Assembly (NCBI GenBank): GCA_021199595.1
Contig: JAJQHT010000053.1
Location: forward strand, 1 to 8,996
DNA: 8,996 bases
Origin: Oscillospiraceae bacterium
GTDB lineage: Bacteria > Bacillota > Clostridia > Oscillospirales > Oscillospiraceae
Direction of reading: 5' to 3'
Positions 1-7,014 of this stretch are shown here, in pieces. Each line of letters starts with the position of its first letter. The first letter of the stretch is position 1. Both the position numbers and the translations under genes were made by a program. Below the pieces are notes generated by a model, which did not search any database, was not told the origin of the DNA, and was given only the letters and a program-made list of their open reading frames with translations.

Positions 1-941
1 CCCCGGAGGCGGTGGAGCCGCTGCCCTTCGTGAAGATCTCCGCCCCCACCATCGAGATGACCTTCTCCGTCAACGACAGCCCCTATGCCGGACGGGAGGG
101 CAAATGGGTCACAAGCCGGAACATCCGCCAGCGTTTGGATCAGGAGACCCTGAAGGATGTGTCCCTGCGGGTCACGGAGACGGATTCTACCGACGCCTTC
201 AACGTGGCCGGACGGGGCGAAATGCACCTATCCATTCTCATTGAAACCATGCGCCGGGAAGGGTACGAGTTCCAGGTCTCCCCGCCCCGTGTGCTGTTCA
301 AGGAAATCGACGGCAAAAAGTGCGAGCCTATGGAGCGGGTGGTGCTGGATGTACCCTCCGAGTGCATGGGTTCCGTCATGGAAAAGCTGGGTATGCGGAA
401 GGGCGAGTTTATCCAGATGAATCCGGTGGGCAGCCGGATGAAGCTGGAATTTCTTGTCCCGAGCCGGGGGCTTTTTGGCTACCGCAGCGAGTTTCTGACC
501 GACACCCGCGGTGAGGGCATCATGGCCTCCGTATTCGACTCCTACGCCCCCGTGAAAGGGGAGCTGAAGCGGCGGAACACCGGCTCCCTGGTGGCCTTCG
601 AGACCGGCCAGGCGGTGGCCTACGGCCTCTGGAACGCTCAGGACAGGGGCGCGCTGTTCATCGGCCCCGGCACAGACGTATACGAGGGCATGATCGTGGG
701 CGAGTGTCCCAAAAAGGAGGACGTGGTGGTAAACGTCTGCCGCTCCAAGCACCTGACCAACACCCGCGCCTCCGGCTCCGACGAGGCCCTGCGCCTTGTC
801 CCGCCCCGACAGATGAGTCTGGAGCAGTGCCTGGAATTTATGGCCGACGACGAACTGTTGGAGGTCACGCCGGAGCATCTGCGCCTTCGCAAGCGCATCC
901 TGAATCACGAGCGCCGCATGAAGGCGGAGCATCGGAAATAA
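1..941 (+). CDS. typA: TypA/BipA ribosome-associated GTPase, C-terminal part (5' end outside window)
   Basis: This is the C-terminal half (about 313 residues, reading frame starting at base 3) of the translational GTPase TypA/BipA, which binds the 70S ribosome near the EF-G site and helps ribosome assembly and stress adaptation. The G domain lies upstream of the window. What is visible starts at the EF-G-like domain III (a PTIEMTF strand and the GRGEMHLSILIETMRREG segment), runs through the domain V-like part (VPSECMGSVMEKLGMRKGEF, SRGLFGYRSEFLTDTRG) and ends in the TypA-specific domain, recognisable from AYGLWNAQDRGALFIGPGTDVYEGMIVGE and LTNTRASGSDEALRL. The basic tail RLRKRILNHERR is typical. 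The GTG at 12 is an internal valine codon, not a start, because family homology continues upstream of it (PEAVEPLPF). The reading frame is intact to TAA and is followed 16 bases later by a strong terminator, so this is the last gene of its transcript. Confidence 0.97.
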   Translation, partial: PEAVEPLPFVKISAPTIEMTFSVNDSPYAGREGKWVTSRNIRQRLDQETLKDVSLRVTETDSTDAFNVAGRGEMHLSILIETMRREGYEFQVSPPRVLFKEIDGKKCEPMERVVLDVPSECMGSVMEKLGMRKGEFIQMNPVGSRMKLEFLVPSRGLFGYRSEFLTDTRGEGIMASVFDSYAPVKGELKRRNTGSLVAFETGQAVAYGLWNAQDRGALFIGPGTDVYEGMIVGECPKKEDVVVNVCRSKHLTNTRASGSDEALRLVPPRQMSLEQCLEFMADDELLEVTPEHLRLRKRILNHERRMKAEHRK

Positions 942-957
942 AAATTCATCTCACCCC

Positions 958-1008
958 AAGGGCTGCGGAGGCTGGCATTGGCCGCTTCTGCAGCCCTTGA
1001 GGTTTTTT
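958..1008 (+). terminator. Intrinsic terminator of typA
   Basis: A perfect 9-bp stem, AAGGGCTGC (958-966) with GCAGCCCTT (990-998), extends inward with G-U and G-C pairs to about 972/984. It is followed by GAGG and a run of six T (1003-1008). This is a classical rho-independent terminator. Confidence 0.93.
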
Positions 1009-1088
1009 ATAATGTCTAGTTTTCTGATAGACAATCATTTTTCGCGGAAATATAGCTATAATCTCTATTAACTATTTCCAGTTTTTGG

Positions 1089-1117
1089 TTGACGCATAAA
1101 ATCAGACGTGGTAAACT
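1089..1117 (+). promoter_or_regulatory. Candidate sigma-A promoter upstream of the dipeptidase gene (distal)
   Basis: TTGACG (1089-1094) and TAAACT (1112-1117) are separated by 17 bases in an AT-rich gap after the typA terminator. It would give a leader of about 60 bases. It competes with the better -10 box at 1145; which is used cannot be decided from sequence. Confidence 0.4.
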
Positions 1118-1144
1118 TACCTAAAGTCAATCATCATATTTTTT

Positions 1145-1150
1145 TATAAT
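1145..1150 (+). promoter_or_regulatory. Candidate -10 box upstream of the dipeptidase gene (proximal)
   Basis: A perfect TATAAT lies 16 bases before the Shine-Dalgarno sequence (1167-1174). This distance matches the arrangement at the lipoprotein, U32 and beta-helix genes in this window, which supports it. There is no good -35 hexamer at 16-18 bases. A third TATAAT at 1057-1062 also lacks a -35 box. The rest of the gap 1009-1183 holds nothing else I recognise. Confidence 0.45.
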
Positions 1151-1183
1151 GGTTGTCAAATAATAGAAGGAGGATTTTTTCCT

Positions 1184-2779
1184 GTGAAAAAAAGACTGCT
1201 ATCCCTTGTATGTGCAGCGATTTTGCTGCTGGGCTGCAGCATCCCCGCTATGGCGGCGGAATCCCGCAGCGACCGCGTGTTGGAGCTGGACGGCTATGAC
1301 ATGGTGGAGGTTCCCGACATTGTCTCCTATGACAGCGAGATCGTCATGACCTACATCCAGGAGTTCGCCAACTTCACCCAGGTTCCCCGGCCCAGCCACT
1401 ATACCACCAAGATGACCGAGTATCTGGCCGTGTGGGCCGAGGCCAGAGGCATTGAGTACGAGACCGAGGAAATCGGCAACGTCATCATGTACATCCCCGC
1501 CACTGAGGGGCTTGAGGATGCGCCCACCGTTATCTTCCAGGGCCACATCGACATGGTGGCCGCTACGGACGAGGGCGTGGAGCATGACTGGCAGAACGAC
1601 CCCCTGGATCTGATCTGGTCTGAGAACAGTCTGACCGCTGATGGCACCTCCCTGGGCGCTGACAACGGCTCCGGCGTGGCCTTCATGCTGGCCTATATGG
1701 ACTATGCCGACGAGTACGAGCATGGCCCCCTTCGCTTCATCTTCACCGTGGATGAGGAGGACGGCCTGCTGGGCGCCGCCGCTCTGGACGCTAAGTATCT
1801 GGAGGGCGCCGACTACATGATCAACGTGGACGGCGGCTACGGCGGGGCGATCATTGCCTGCGCCGGCGGCAAGTACTTCACCTACTCCCATGAGGCTGAG
1901 TGGGTTTATGTTCCTGAGGGTTACACCGCATATACCCTTGAGTTCTCCGGCCTGCAGGGCGGTCTCTCCGCCGGTGTGGGCAACGGCAAGGCCAACGGCC
2001 TGGTAGCCATGGCTGACGCTCTGGTCTCTCTGCACCAGGCGGGCATCGATTTCAACCTGGTAAGCCTGGAGGGCGGCAACGCCACCAACGCCATCCTCAG
2101 CAGCAGCAAGGCCACCATCGTGCTGGAGGATACGGACGCCGCCACGGAGGTTCTGGACAACTTTGCCAAGCTGTTTAAGGAGTCCTATGAGGCCACCGAG
2201 ACCGAGTACACCTTCACCTACGGCGCTTCCGATGAGACCGTGGAGCAGGCTCTGGACGCTGACCTGTCTGTCACCTTCGTGCAGCTCATGAGCTCCGTTC
2301 CCAACAACATTCACACCCTGCTGGCCACCGCCGAGGGGACGGAATCCTCCTCGAACCTGGGCCTGGTCTCCGTGGCCGAAGATGAGGTGTCCTTCACCTG
2401 CTTTATGCGCAGCTCCTCTACCTTCCAGGCTGAGCAGATCACTCTGATCAGCTACAACCTGGCCGAGCTGAGCGGCTTCGACCTGGATATTCCCGTAACC
2501 ATCGCCACCTGGCCCCTGAAGGCCAATAACCTCCTCTCCGAGATCGCCGCAGAGGTCTTCTATGAGCTGACCGGCGAGGAGTACACTCTCAGCGCTATCC
2601 ACGCTGGCGTGGAGTGCGGCGAGTTTGCCGAGAAGGATGAGGATCTCTACATCATCTCCACCGGCATCAGCGGCGGCAGCGACGGTCACACCACCGCCGA
2701 AGCCATGAACTTCGACCTGGTCGATGTTGGCTTTGAGTTCCTGGCAACCCTGGCTACCACCCTGGCCAACGAAGGCTAA
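1184..2779 (+). CDS. Exported M20C dipeptidase, PepD-like (aminoacyl-histidine dipeptidase family)
   Basis: A 531-residue metallopeptidase resembling PepD, a di-zinc enzyme that hydrolyses Xaa-His and other dipeptides. Metal and catalytic motifs seen: QGHIDMV (H121 ligand, D123), LGADNG (D160), VDEEDG (E191 as base, E192 as ligand), NVDGG (D216), IHAGVECG (H473, E477) and SDGHTT (H502, matching the last PepD zinc histidine). Unlike cytosolic PepD, the protein starts with an export signal: KKR, a hydrophobic core, then either an AMA-A cleavage site near residue 24 or a poor lipobox LLGC ending at C18; a further 20-30 residues precede the catalytic domain. The family's GGHSG...EIH lid motif is changed to GGLSAG (L261) and shortened, so activity or specificity may differ. 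The start is GTG, 9 bases after GAAGGAGGA; AGGA (1171-1174) can pair with TCCT (1180-1183), possibly limiting ribosome access. It is a single-gene unit, convergent with the transporter. Confidence 0.9.
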   Translation: MKKRLLSLVCAAILLLGCSIPAMAAESRSDRVLELDGYDMVEVPDIVSYDSEIVMTYIQEFANFTQVPRPSHYTTKMTEYLAVWAEARGIEYETEEIGNVIMYIPATEGLEDAPTVIFQGHIDMVAATDEGVEHDWQNDPLDLIWSENSLTADGTSLGADNGSGVAFMLAYMDYADEYEHGPLRFIFTVDEEDGLLGAAALDAKYLEGADYMINVDGGYGGAIIACAGGKYFTYSHEAEWVYVPEGYTAYTLEFSGLQGGLSAGVGNGKANGLVAMADALVSLHQAGIDFNLVSLEGGNATNAILSSSKATIVLEDTDAATEVLDNFAKLFKESYEATETEYTFTYGASDETVEQALDADLSVTFVQLMSSVPNNIHTLLATAEGTESSSNLGLVSVAEDEVSFTCFMRSSSTFQAEQITLISYNLAELSGFDLDIPVTIATWPLKANNLLSEIAAEVFYELTGEEYTLSAIHAGVECGEFAEKDEDLYIISTGISGGSDGHTTAEAMNFDLVDVGFEFLATLATTLANEG

Positions 2780-2819
2780 GTTCTTTATAACCGAAGCGCC
2801 TGTATAGAGCTTCTATAAT

Positions 2820-2878
2820 ATACTCCCTCCATGAGAGACAGTGAAAAAACAAGGCACTGTCAAACATGGAGGGAGTAT
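2820..2878. repeat. Long palindromic hairpin between convergent genes (MITE-like or atypical terminator)
   Basis: A perfect 14-bp inverted repeat, ATACTCCCTCCATG (2820-2833) and its complement (2865-2878), encloses a 3x3 internal loop, a second perfect 7-bp stem GACAGTG/CACTGTC (2837-2843 with 2855-2861) and an 11-base A-rich loop. CTATAA occurs just outside each end (2813-2818 and 2881-2886), like a target-site duplication, though not exactly abutting. Neither strand has a T-run after the stem, so it is not a textbook terminator, although its position between convergent stop codons fits a two-way termination role. The rest of 2780-2932 holds only a weak 5-bp hairpin (GAAGC 2793-2797 with GCTTC 2809-2813). 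Confidence 0.75.
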
Positions 2879-2932
2879 TACTATAAATTCCGTTCTTGCG
2901 GCGGGCGGCACATCGAAGGACAGCCGACCAGC

Positions 2933-3883
2933 TTATGCATTGTTTGTCAGCTCCTCCCCTGCCGGTTCTCCTGTGGGGGCGAGCTGAACCATGACGACGG
3001 CGGCCATGACCAGAGCGCAGCCAATCAGCTCCCAGTGGGACAGACCGGATCCTGGCATGAGCACATATCCGGCCAGGACGGAAAAGACACTCTCCAGACT
3101 CAATATAAGAGAGGCCACCGCCGGATGCACACCCCGCTGGCCCACGATTTGCAGCGTGTACGCCACACCGCAGGACATGATGCCCGCATAAGCAATGGGC
3201 AGCCAGCAGGCCCGGATGTTCTCCCAGGAGGGAGTTTCAAATATAAACATCAGCGGCAGGCACAGTCCCCCGCAGACCAGAAACTGCACGCAGCTAATCC
3301 GCACTCCGTCCGCCAGGGGGGAGAAATGGTCGATGACCAGAATGTGGACGGAAAAGGCCACGGCGCACAGAAGCAGCAGAAAATCGCTCATCCCAAGGCC
3401 CAGCCCCTGTCCAGCGACCAGCCCGTCCATCAGGCACAGGAAGAAAAAGCCCACCACAGCCACGGCCACGCCCAGCCACACAAGAAGCGGGGATTTCTTT
3501 TTAAGGAACAGCCCCAGCACCGGCACGATGGCACAGTAGCAGGCGGTGATGAAGCCCGCCTTGCCAACGTTGGTATCCGCATCCTGGAGAGCGATGCCGA
3601 ACTGCTGCAAATTGGAGGCCACGAACAGCACCACGCCGCACAGCACGCCACCCAAAAGAATATTCCGTCGGGAGCCGGTCTCCACCGGGCCGTGTCGGGA
3701 GCGAAGCTTATCAATCAGCGGAATGGCCACCAGCAGTGCCACGCCTCCTAACAGGCTCCGCAGGCCGTTATAGGTAAAGGGTTCCACATATTCCATGCCG
3801 TCCTTCTGAGCCACGAACGCCACGCCCCATATGAGGGCCGTCAGGAGCAGGAGGGCAGAATTGCGCAAAGAGCTTTTTTTCAC
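2933..3883 (-). CDS. EamA/DMT-superfamily transporter, 10 membrane segments
   Basis: A 316-residue inner-membrane protein of the drug/metabolite transporter superfamily (two EamA repeats). Ten hydrophobic segments can be placed at about residues 8-26, 41-58, 74-97, 107-127, 132-151, 164-184, 195-216, 226-248, 253-275 and 282-301, the two-times-five layout of the family. Family-typical sequence includes ALIWGVAFVAQ in helix 1, the NVGKAGFIT segment before helix 4, and SLESVFSVLAGY in helix 9. The substrate (amino acid, nucleoside, drug or other small molecule) cannot be told from sequence. The start is GTG at 3883 with GAGGTG 7 bases upstream on the minus strand. Its basic residues (KKSS, KLRSRH, SRR, KKK) lie in loops. 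It is divergent from the lipoprotein gene and convergent with the dipeptidase; no functional link to either is evident. Confidence 0.93.
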   Translation of the reverse strand: MKKSSLRNSALLLLTALIWGVAFVAQKDGMEYVEPFTYNGLRSLLGGVALLVAIPLIDKLRSRHGPVETGSRRNILLGGVLCGVVLFVASNLQQFGIALQDADTNVGKAGFITACYCAIVPVLGLFLKKKSPLLVWLGVAVAVVGFFFLCLMDGLVAGQGLGLGMSDFLLLLCAVAFSVHILVIDHFSPLADGVRISCVQFLVCGGLCLPLMFIFETPSWENIRACWLPIAYAGIMSCGVAYTLQIVGQRGVHPAVASLILSLESVFSVLAGYVLMPGSGLSHWELIGCALVMAAVVMVQLAPTGEPAGEELTNNA

Positions 3884-3912
3884 GTCAAAACACCTCGTCT
3901 TTCTAGCTTTTT

Positions 3913-3942
3913 AGTATATCACATACCGTCCCCCCTTGTCAC
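3913..3942 (-). promoter_or_regulatory. Promoter of the EamA transporter gene
   Basis: Read on the minus strand, GTGACA (3937-3942) and TATACT (3913-3918) are spaced 18 bases apart, and a TG one base before the -10 box makes it an extended -10. It sits 30 bases before the GTG start. It is back to back with the lipoprotein promoter. Confidence 0.7.
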
Positions 3943-3991
3943 GGCTACTCTGGGGTCTCCGGGCAATTTTATTAAAAATCTGTAATGATTG

Positions 3992-4020
3992 TTGACAATT
4001 TAACATGACCGTTCTATAAT
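3992..4020 (+). promoter_or_regulatory. Consensus sigma-A promoter of the lipoprotein gene
   Basis: Exact TTGACA (3992-3997), a 17-base spacer and exact TATAAT (4015-4020) predict strong constitutive expression. A perfect 5-bp inverted repeat ATTGT-TG-ACAAT (3988-3999) overlaps the -35 box and could be a repressor operator, though this may be chance. Confidence 0.92.
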
Positions 4021-4050
4021 GACCTCATCATCTAATAGGAGGACACCAAA

Positions 4051-4725
4051 ATGAAAAAGACACTTGCACTGCTTCTCGCTCTGGTGATGGTATTCGCTCT
4101 GGCCGCCTGTGGCAGCTCCGACGATACCGCCGCCGAGACCGAGACCACCGAGACCGAGGCCGTGGAGGCCGAACCCGCCGCTGAGGCCGAGGCTGAGCCT
4201 GCCGCCGAAGAGGGCGACGACATTGACGGCTACAAGGAATATGTGAACGCCTATGCCGCCGCCGGCGCCCCGAACGAGGAGGAGGCCGCCGCCGTGGCGG
4301 AGACCGTGAACGCCTGCGCCACCATCGAGGAGATCGAGGCCGTTTCCCAGCTCACCGTGCTGTATGAAAACGTGGGTATGCTGACCTACGCCGACTGGGT
4401 AGCCGCTGGCAAGCCCGCCGCTGACACCGAGGGTATGGTCAGCGAAGCCGAGCAGCAGGGCTCCGGCGAGGCTTCCAGCGGAGAAGCCTCCGGCGAGGGC
4501 GGCGGCGCCACCCTGGTAGAGCCTGACGCCAGCTATTCCAAGGACTTCGACGGGTATCTCCAGTATGTGAAGGACGCCTTCGCCTCCGACACCATGGCTC
4601 CCGATGACATGAAGGAGACCACCAACGCCGGTCTGGAGGCCGCCGTGGATGAGAACGACGATACCATTGCCATGCTGATAGATATTGGCCTGGTGGTAAG
4701 CTATGAGGACTTCCTGAACGCTTAA
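4051..4725 (+). CDS. Acidic lipoprotein with a duplicated ~60-residue domain
   Basis: A 224-residue surface lipoprotein of unknown function. KK, a hydrophobic core and the lipobox LAAC place the lipid on C20, so it should be anchored to the outer face of the membrane. Residues 21-55 are a Glu/Ala/Thr-rich linker (TETTETEAVEAEPAAEAEAEP). Two similar domains follow: residues 57-119, opening DIDGYKEYV and closing LTYADWVAA, and residues 165-224, opening DFDGYLQYV and closing VSYEDFLNA. They are joined by a linker with two SGEAS repeats and a poly-Gly end (138-152). The protein is very acidic, with few basic residues after the signal peptide. The DxDGY opening recalls calcium-binding loops, but this is only suggestive. 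ATG is preceded by AGGAGGA (4037-4043) with 7 bases spacing. With its own consensus promoter and terminator it is a monocistronic, probably highly expressed unit. I recognise no named family. Confidence 0.93.
   Translation: MKKTLALLLALVMVFALAACGSSDDTAAETETTETEAVEAEPAAEAEAEPAAEEGDDIDGYKEYVNAYAAAGAPNEEEAAAVAETVNACATIEEIEAVSQLTVLYENVGMLTYADWVAAGKPAADTEGMVSEAEQQGSGEASSGEASGEGGGATLVEPDASYSKDFDGYLQYVKDAFASDTMAPDDMKETTNAGLEAAVDENDDTIAMLIDIGLVVSYEDFLNA
4219..4407 (+). repeat. Internal protein duplication, copy 1 (lipoprotein)
   Basis: This encodes residues 57-119 of the lipoprotein. It starts DIDGYKEYVNAY and ends VGMLTYADWVAA, matching copy 2 at both ends (D-hydrophobic-DGY-x-x-YV; G-x-x-x-[ST]Y-x-D/E-hydrophobic). 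The match is at protein level; the DNA copies have diverged, so the duplication is old. Confidence 0.75.
4543..4722 (+). repeat. Internal protein duplication, copy 2 (lipoprotein)
   Basis: This encodes residues 165-224, starting DFDGYLQYVKDA and ending IGLVVSYEDFLNA at the protein C terminus. It is about 60 residues against 63 in copy 1. Confidence 0.75.
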
Positions 4726-4738
4726 ACTCAATACTTCG

Positions 4739-4769
4739 CGGGGCCGTATCTGACGATACGGCCCCTTTT
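4739..4769 (+). terminator. Intrinsic terminator of the lipoprotein gene
   Basis: GGGGCCGTAT (4740-4749) pairs perfectly with ATACGGCCCC (4756-4765); an extra C-G pair leaves a TGAC tetraloop, and TTTT follows. It begins 14 bases after the stop codon. Confidence 0.95.
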
Positions 4770-4828
4770 GTATTGCTGCGGGTTATAGCCCTTCTGTATA
4801 ATAGGCGCTGGTTTTTTAGCCCCTGGGA

Positions 4829-4837
4829 TGGTATAAT
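4829..4837 (+). promoter_or_regulatory. Extended -10 promoter of the U32 gene
   Basis: TGGTATAAT is an extended -10 box (TG-n-TATAAT), ending 13 bases before the Shine-Dalgarno sequence. The -35 region (about 4809-4814, TGGTTT) is weak. A second TATAAT lies upstream at 4797-4802, also with a poor -35 box. Confidence 0.65.
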
Positions 4838-4870
4838 CGGAGCAGCTGATGGGAGGAGGTTGACTGGCTT

Positions 4871-6910
4871 ATGGCTACGCCGGAGATATTGGCCCCCGCC
4901 GGGGGACAGGAGCAGCTTGCAGCGGCTGTGCGCTGCGGGGCGGAGGCTGTATACCTTGGGGTATCCCGCTTTAACGCCCGACAGAACGCCGCGAACTTCG
5001 ATGGGGAGGCGCTGGCCCAGGCCGCCCGATACTGCCGGGCACGAAACGTGAAATTATATGTGGCAGTAAATACCCTGGTGCTGGACAGCGAGCACCCCGC
5101 GCTGGAGGAGACGGCGGAGCTTATCGCCCAGGCCGGGGCATATGGCGTTATTTTGCAGGACATGGCTGCTCTGCGGCTGTTTCAGCGGCGCTGGCCCGGC
5201 CTGCATCGGGTGGCCTCCACCCAGACGGCGGTACACAATCGGGACGGGGCCAGATTTTTGCAGGACGCGGGCTTTGACAGCTTTGTTCTGGCCCGGGAGC
5301 TGACGGCGGAGGAGATGGGTGCCATCTGCGCCGCCGTGTCCATCCCGGCGGAGGCGTTTGTCCACGGGGCGCACTGCATGAGCCTGTCCGGAGCCTGCTA
5401 TCTCTCCGCCATGCTGGGAGGCCGGAGCGGGAACCGGGGTCTCTGCGCCCAGCCGTGCCGCCTGGACTGGCGATGCGGCGGGCGGGACTACGCCCTGTCC
5501 CTGAAGGATATGTCCCTGCTGGCCCATATGGACGATCTGCGTCAGGCCGGAGTGCAAACTTTGAAGATAGAGGGCCGGATGAAGCGGCCCGAATACGTGG
5601 CCGCCGCCGTGACCGCCTGCAAAAAGGCCCGGGCCGGGGAGCCATATGACGAGAAAACCCTGGAAGCGGTGTTCTCCCGCAGCGGCTTTACGGACGGGTA
5701 TCTCACCGGCCGACGGGACAGAGCCATGTTCGGCCATCGGACAGAAGCGGACGCGGCCAGCGCCGGAGCGGTGTTGGGAAATCTGGCCGCCCTGTATCGG
5801 CGGGAGACGCCTCTCGTGCCGGTGGACATGGACTTTTCCATGACGGCCCAGGGCAGCTGTCTGACCGTTTCCGACGGAGAAAACACCCTGACCGTCCCCG
5901 GCCCCATCCCGGAGGCAGCCCGCACCCGGCCATTGGATGAGGAAACAGCCGGACGGAGCCTGGCGAAAACCGGGAACACGCAATATTATGTAAACTCCAC
6001 AAGCATTCACCTCGCCCCGGATCTGACCATGTCCGCCGCCGCGCTGAACGCCATGCGCCGTCAGGCGTTGGAGGTGCTGGACAATCGACGGGCCGCGCCC
6101 CCTGTGCCGGAGCGGGGCAATTACAGGCCGGTTCCCATCGTCCCCCGCAAGGCCCATCCTCCCTCTCCCCTGTGGGCCAGGTTTCCCGATGCCGCGCGGC
6201 TTGAAAAAACGCCCCACCTGGAATCCCTTGCCCGGCTGCTTCTGCCAGTGGAGGAAATCACTCCGGCGCTCCTGACCCAATACGGCCCGCGGCTGACGGC
6301 TCAGCTCCCCGCTCTGCTCTTTCCAGGGGACGAGACATCCATGGAGGCCCGGCTCCAAGCCCTGCAAAAAGCCGGACTGCAAGAGGTGTGGACGGAGAAC
6401 ATCTATGGTATCCACATGGGAAAGCGATTGGGTCTGACCGTTCGGGGCGGCTGGGGGCTGAACGTGACCAACACCCAGGCCGTGGATTTTTACGAGAGCC
6501 TGGGCCTTGCCAGCCTGACAGCCTCCTTTGAGCTGCCCATGGAAAAGCTCCGGCGGCTGGGCGGCACGGTTCCCCTGGGCCTGGCAGCCTATGGGCGGCT
6601 GCCGCTCATGCGGTTTCGGAACTGCCCGGTGCGGGCCAGCATGGGCTGCGCGGCCTGCGGAGGACACGGAACCCTGACCGACCGTCGGGGCGTTGCCTTT
6701 CCCGTGGAATGTGACCGACAGCGGTATTCCACTCTTCTCAACAGCATCCCGCTCCATATCGCAGGCCGGGACGACCCCAGCGATTTCCGGCTGCTGTACT
6801 TCACGGACGAGGACAGCGGCCGGCGGGGCCAGGTCATTGAGGAATTTCTGGAAAACCGCCCCTCCGCACTTCCCCGCACGGGGGGATTATATTACCGGCA
6901 GCTTCTGTAG
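4871..6910 (+). CDS. U32 family protein with DUF3656, RlhA-like (probable RNA hydroxylation/iron-sulfur protein)
   Basis: A 679-residue cytoplasmic protein of the U32 family. These were long called collagenase-like peptidases, but characterised members (RlhA, TrhP, UbiU/V) are oxygen-independent hydroxylases or their partners; E. coli RlhA (653 residues) is needed for 5-hydroxycytidine in 23S rRNA. N-terminal U32 barrel: ILAPAGG (6-12), AVYLG, ASTQTAVHN (115-123), the signature FVHGAHCMSLSGACYLS (163-179) and GRSGNRGLCAQPCR (184-197), then LKIEGRMKRPEYV (231-243). C169, C176, C192 and C196 are candidate iron-sulfur ligands. The middle (about 320-410) corresponds to DUF3656. A C-terminal second half ends in another Cys cluster, CPVRASMGCAACGGH with a later FPVEC (C585, C593, C596, C614). 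The length fits two-part Firmicutes RlhA homologues, but a tRNA rather than rRNA substrate is not excluded. ATG follows GGGAGGAGG with an 11-base gap; no upstream in-frame start fits. No terminator follows. Confidence 0.92.
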   Translation: MATPEILAPAGGQEQLAAAVRCGAEAVYLGVSRFNARQNAANFDGEALAQAARYCRARNVKLYVAVNTLVLDSEHPALEETAELIAQAGAYGVILQDMAALRLFQRRWPGLHRVASTQTAVHNRDGARFLQDAGFDSFVLARELTAEEMGAICAAVSIPAEAFVHGAHCMSLSGACYLSAMLGGRSGNRGLCAQPCRLDWRCGGRDYALSLKDMSLLAHMDDLRQAGVQTLKIEGRMKRPEYVAAAVTACKKARAGEPYDEKTLEAVFSRSGFTDGYLTGRRDRAMFGHRTEADAASAGAVLGNLAALYRRETPLVPVDMDFSMTAQGSCLTVSDGENTLTVPGPIPEAARTRPLDEETAGRSLAKTGNTQYYVNSTSIHLAPDLTMSAAALNAMRRQALEVLDNRRAAPPVPERGNYRPVPIVPRKAHPPSPLWARFPDAARLEKTPHLESLARLLLPVEEITPALLTQYGPRLTAQLPALLFPGDETSMEARLQALQKAGLQEVWTENIYGIHMGKRLGLTVRGGWGLNVTNTQAVDFYESLGLASLTASFELPMEKLRRLGGTVPLGLAAYGRLPLMRFRNCPVRASMGCAACGGHGTLTDRRGVAFPVECDRQRYSTLLNSIPLHIAGRDDPSDFRLLYFTDEDSGRRGQVIEEFLENRPSALPRTGGLYYRQLL

Positions 6911-6969
6911 CGCCTATCTCAACTCTTTTGCACGGTACCTACATTGATGCTCCTTGTTTCACCAAACCA

Positions 6970-6978
6970 TGTTATAAT
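6970..6978 (+). promoter_or_regulatory. Extended -10 promoter of the beta-helix protein gene
   Basis: TGTTATAAT is an extended -10 box (TG-n-TATAAT) 23 bases before the AAGGAG ribosome binding site. No convincing -35 hexamer is found at 16-18 bases (TTGATG at 6944 is 23 bases away). The gap 6911-7014 shows no hairpin that would terminate the U32 transcript, so some read-through is possible. Confidence 0.65.
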
Positions 6979-7014
6979 ATAGGCACATTTTATTATGTAG
7001 AAGGAGAGCATCAC

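Noticed and set aside
1057..1062. TATAAT as an additional promoter for the dipeptidase gene
   Set aside because: There is no -35 hexamer at a suitable distance and it is over 100 bases from the ribosome binding site; likely chance in AT-rich DNA.
1199..2689. Long open frame on the minus strand across the dipeptidase gene
   Set aside because: It is a shadow of GC-rich codon use in the real gene. The plus-strand product has full PepD motifs; the minus translation is Gly/His/Val-rich with no family features.
2793..2813. GAAGC/GCTTC hairpin as a terminator for the dipeptidase gene
   Set aside because: Only 5 bp with an 11-base loop and no T-run.
2831..3751. Plus-strand open frame antisense to the transporter
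   Set aside because: It starts inside the hairpin loop region, has no ribosome binding site, and its Gln/His-rich translation mirrors membrane-helix codons of the EamA gene.
5054..6757. 567-codon open frame on the minus strand across the U32 gene
   Set aside because: The plus strand encodes a clear U32 protein; the antisense translation is low in structure and lacks a ribosome binding site.
6928..7014. N-terminal extension of the beta-helix protein (29 extra codons)
   Set aside because: This stretch contains the extended -10 box and the AAGGAG ribosome binding site; the signal peptide begins at 7015.
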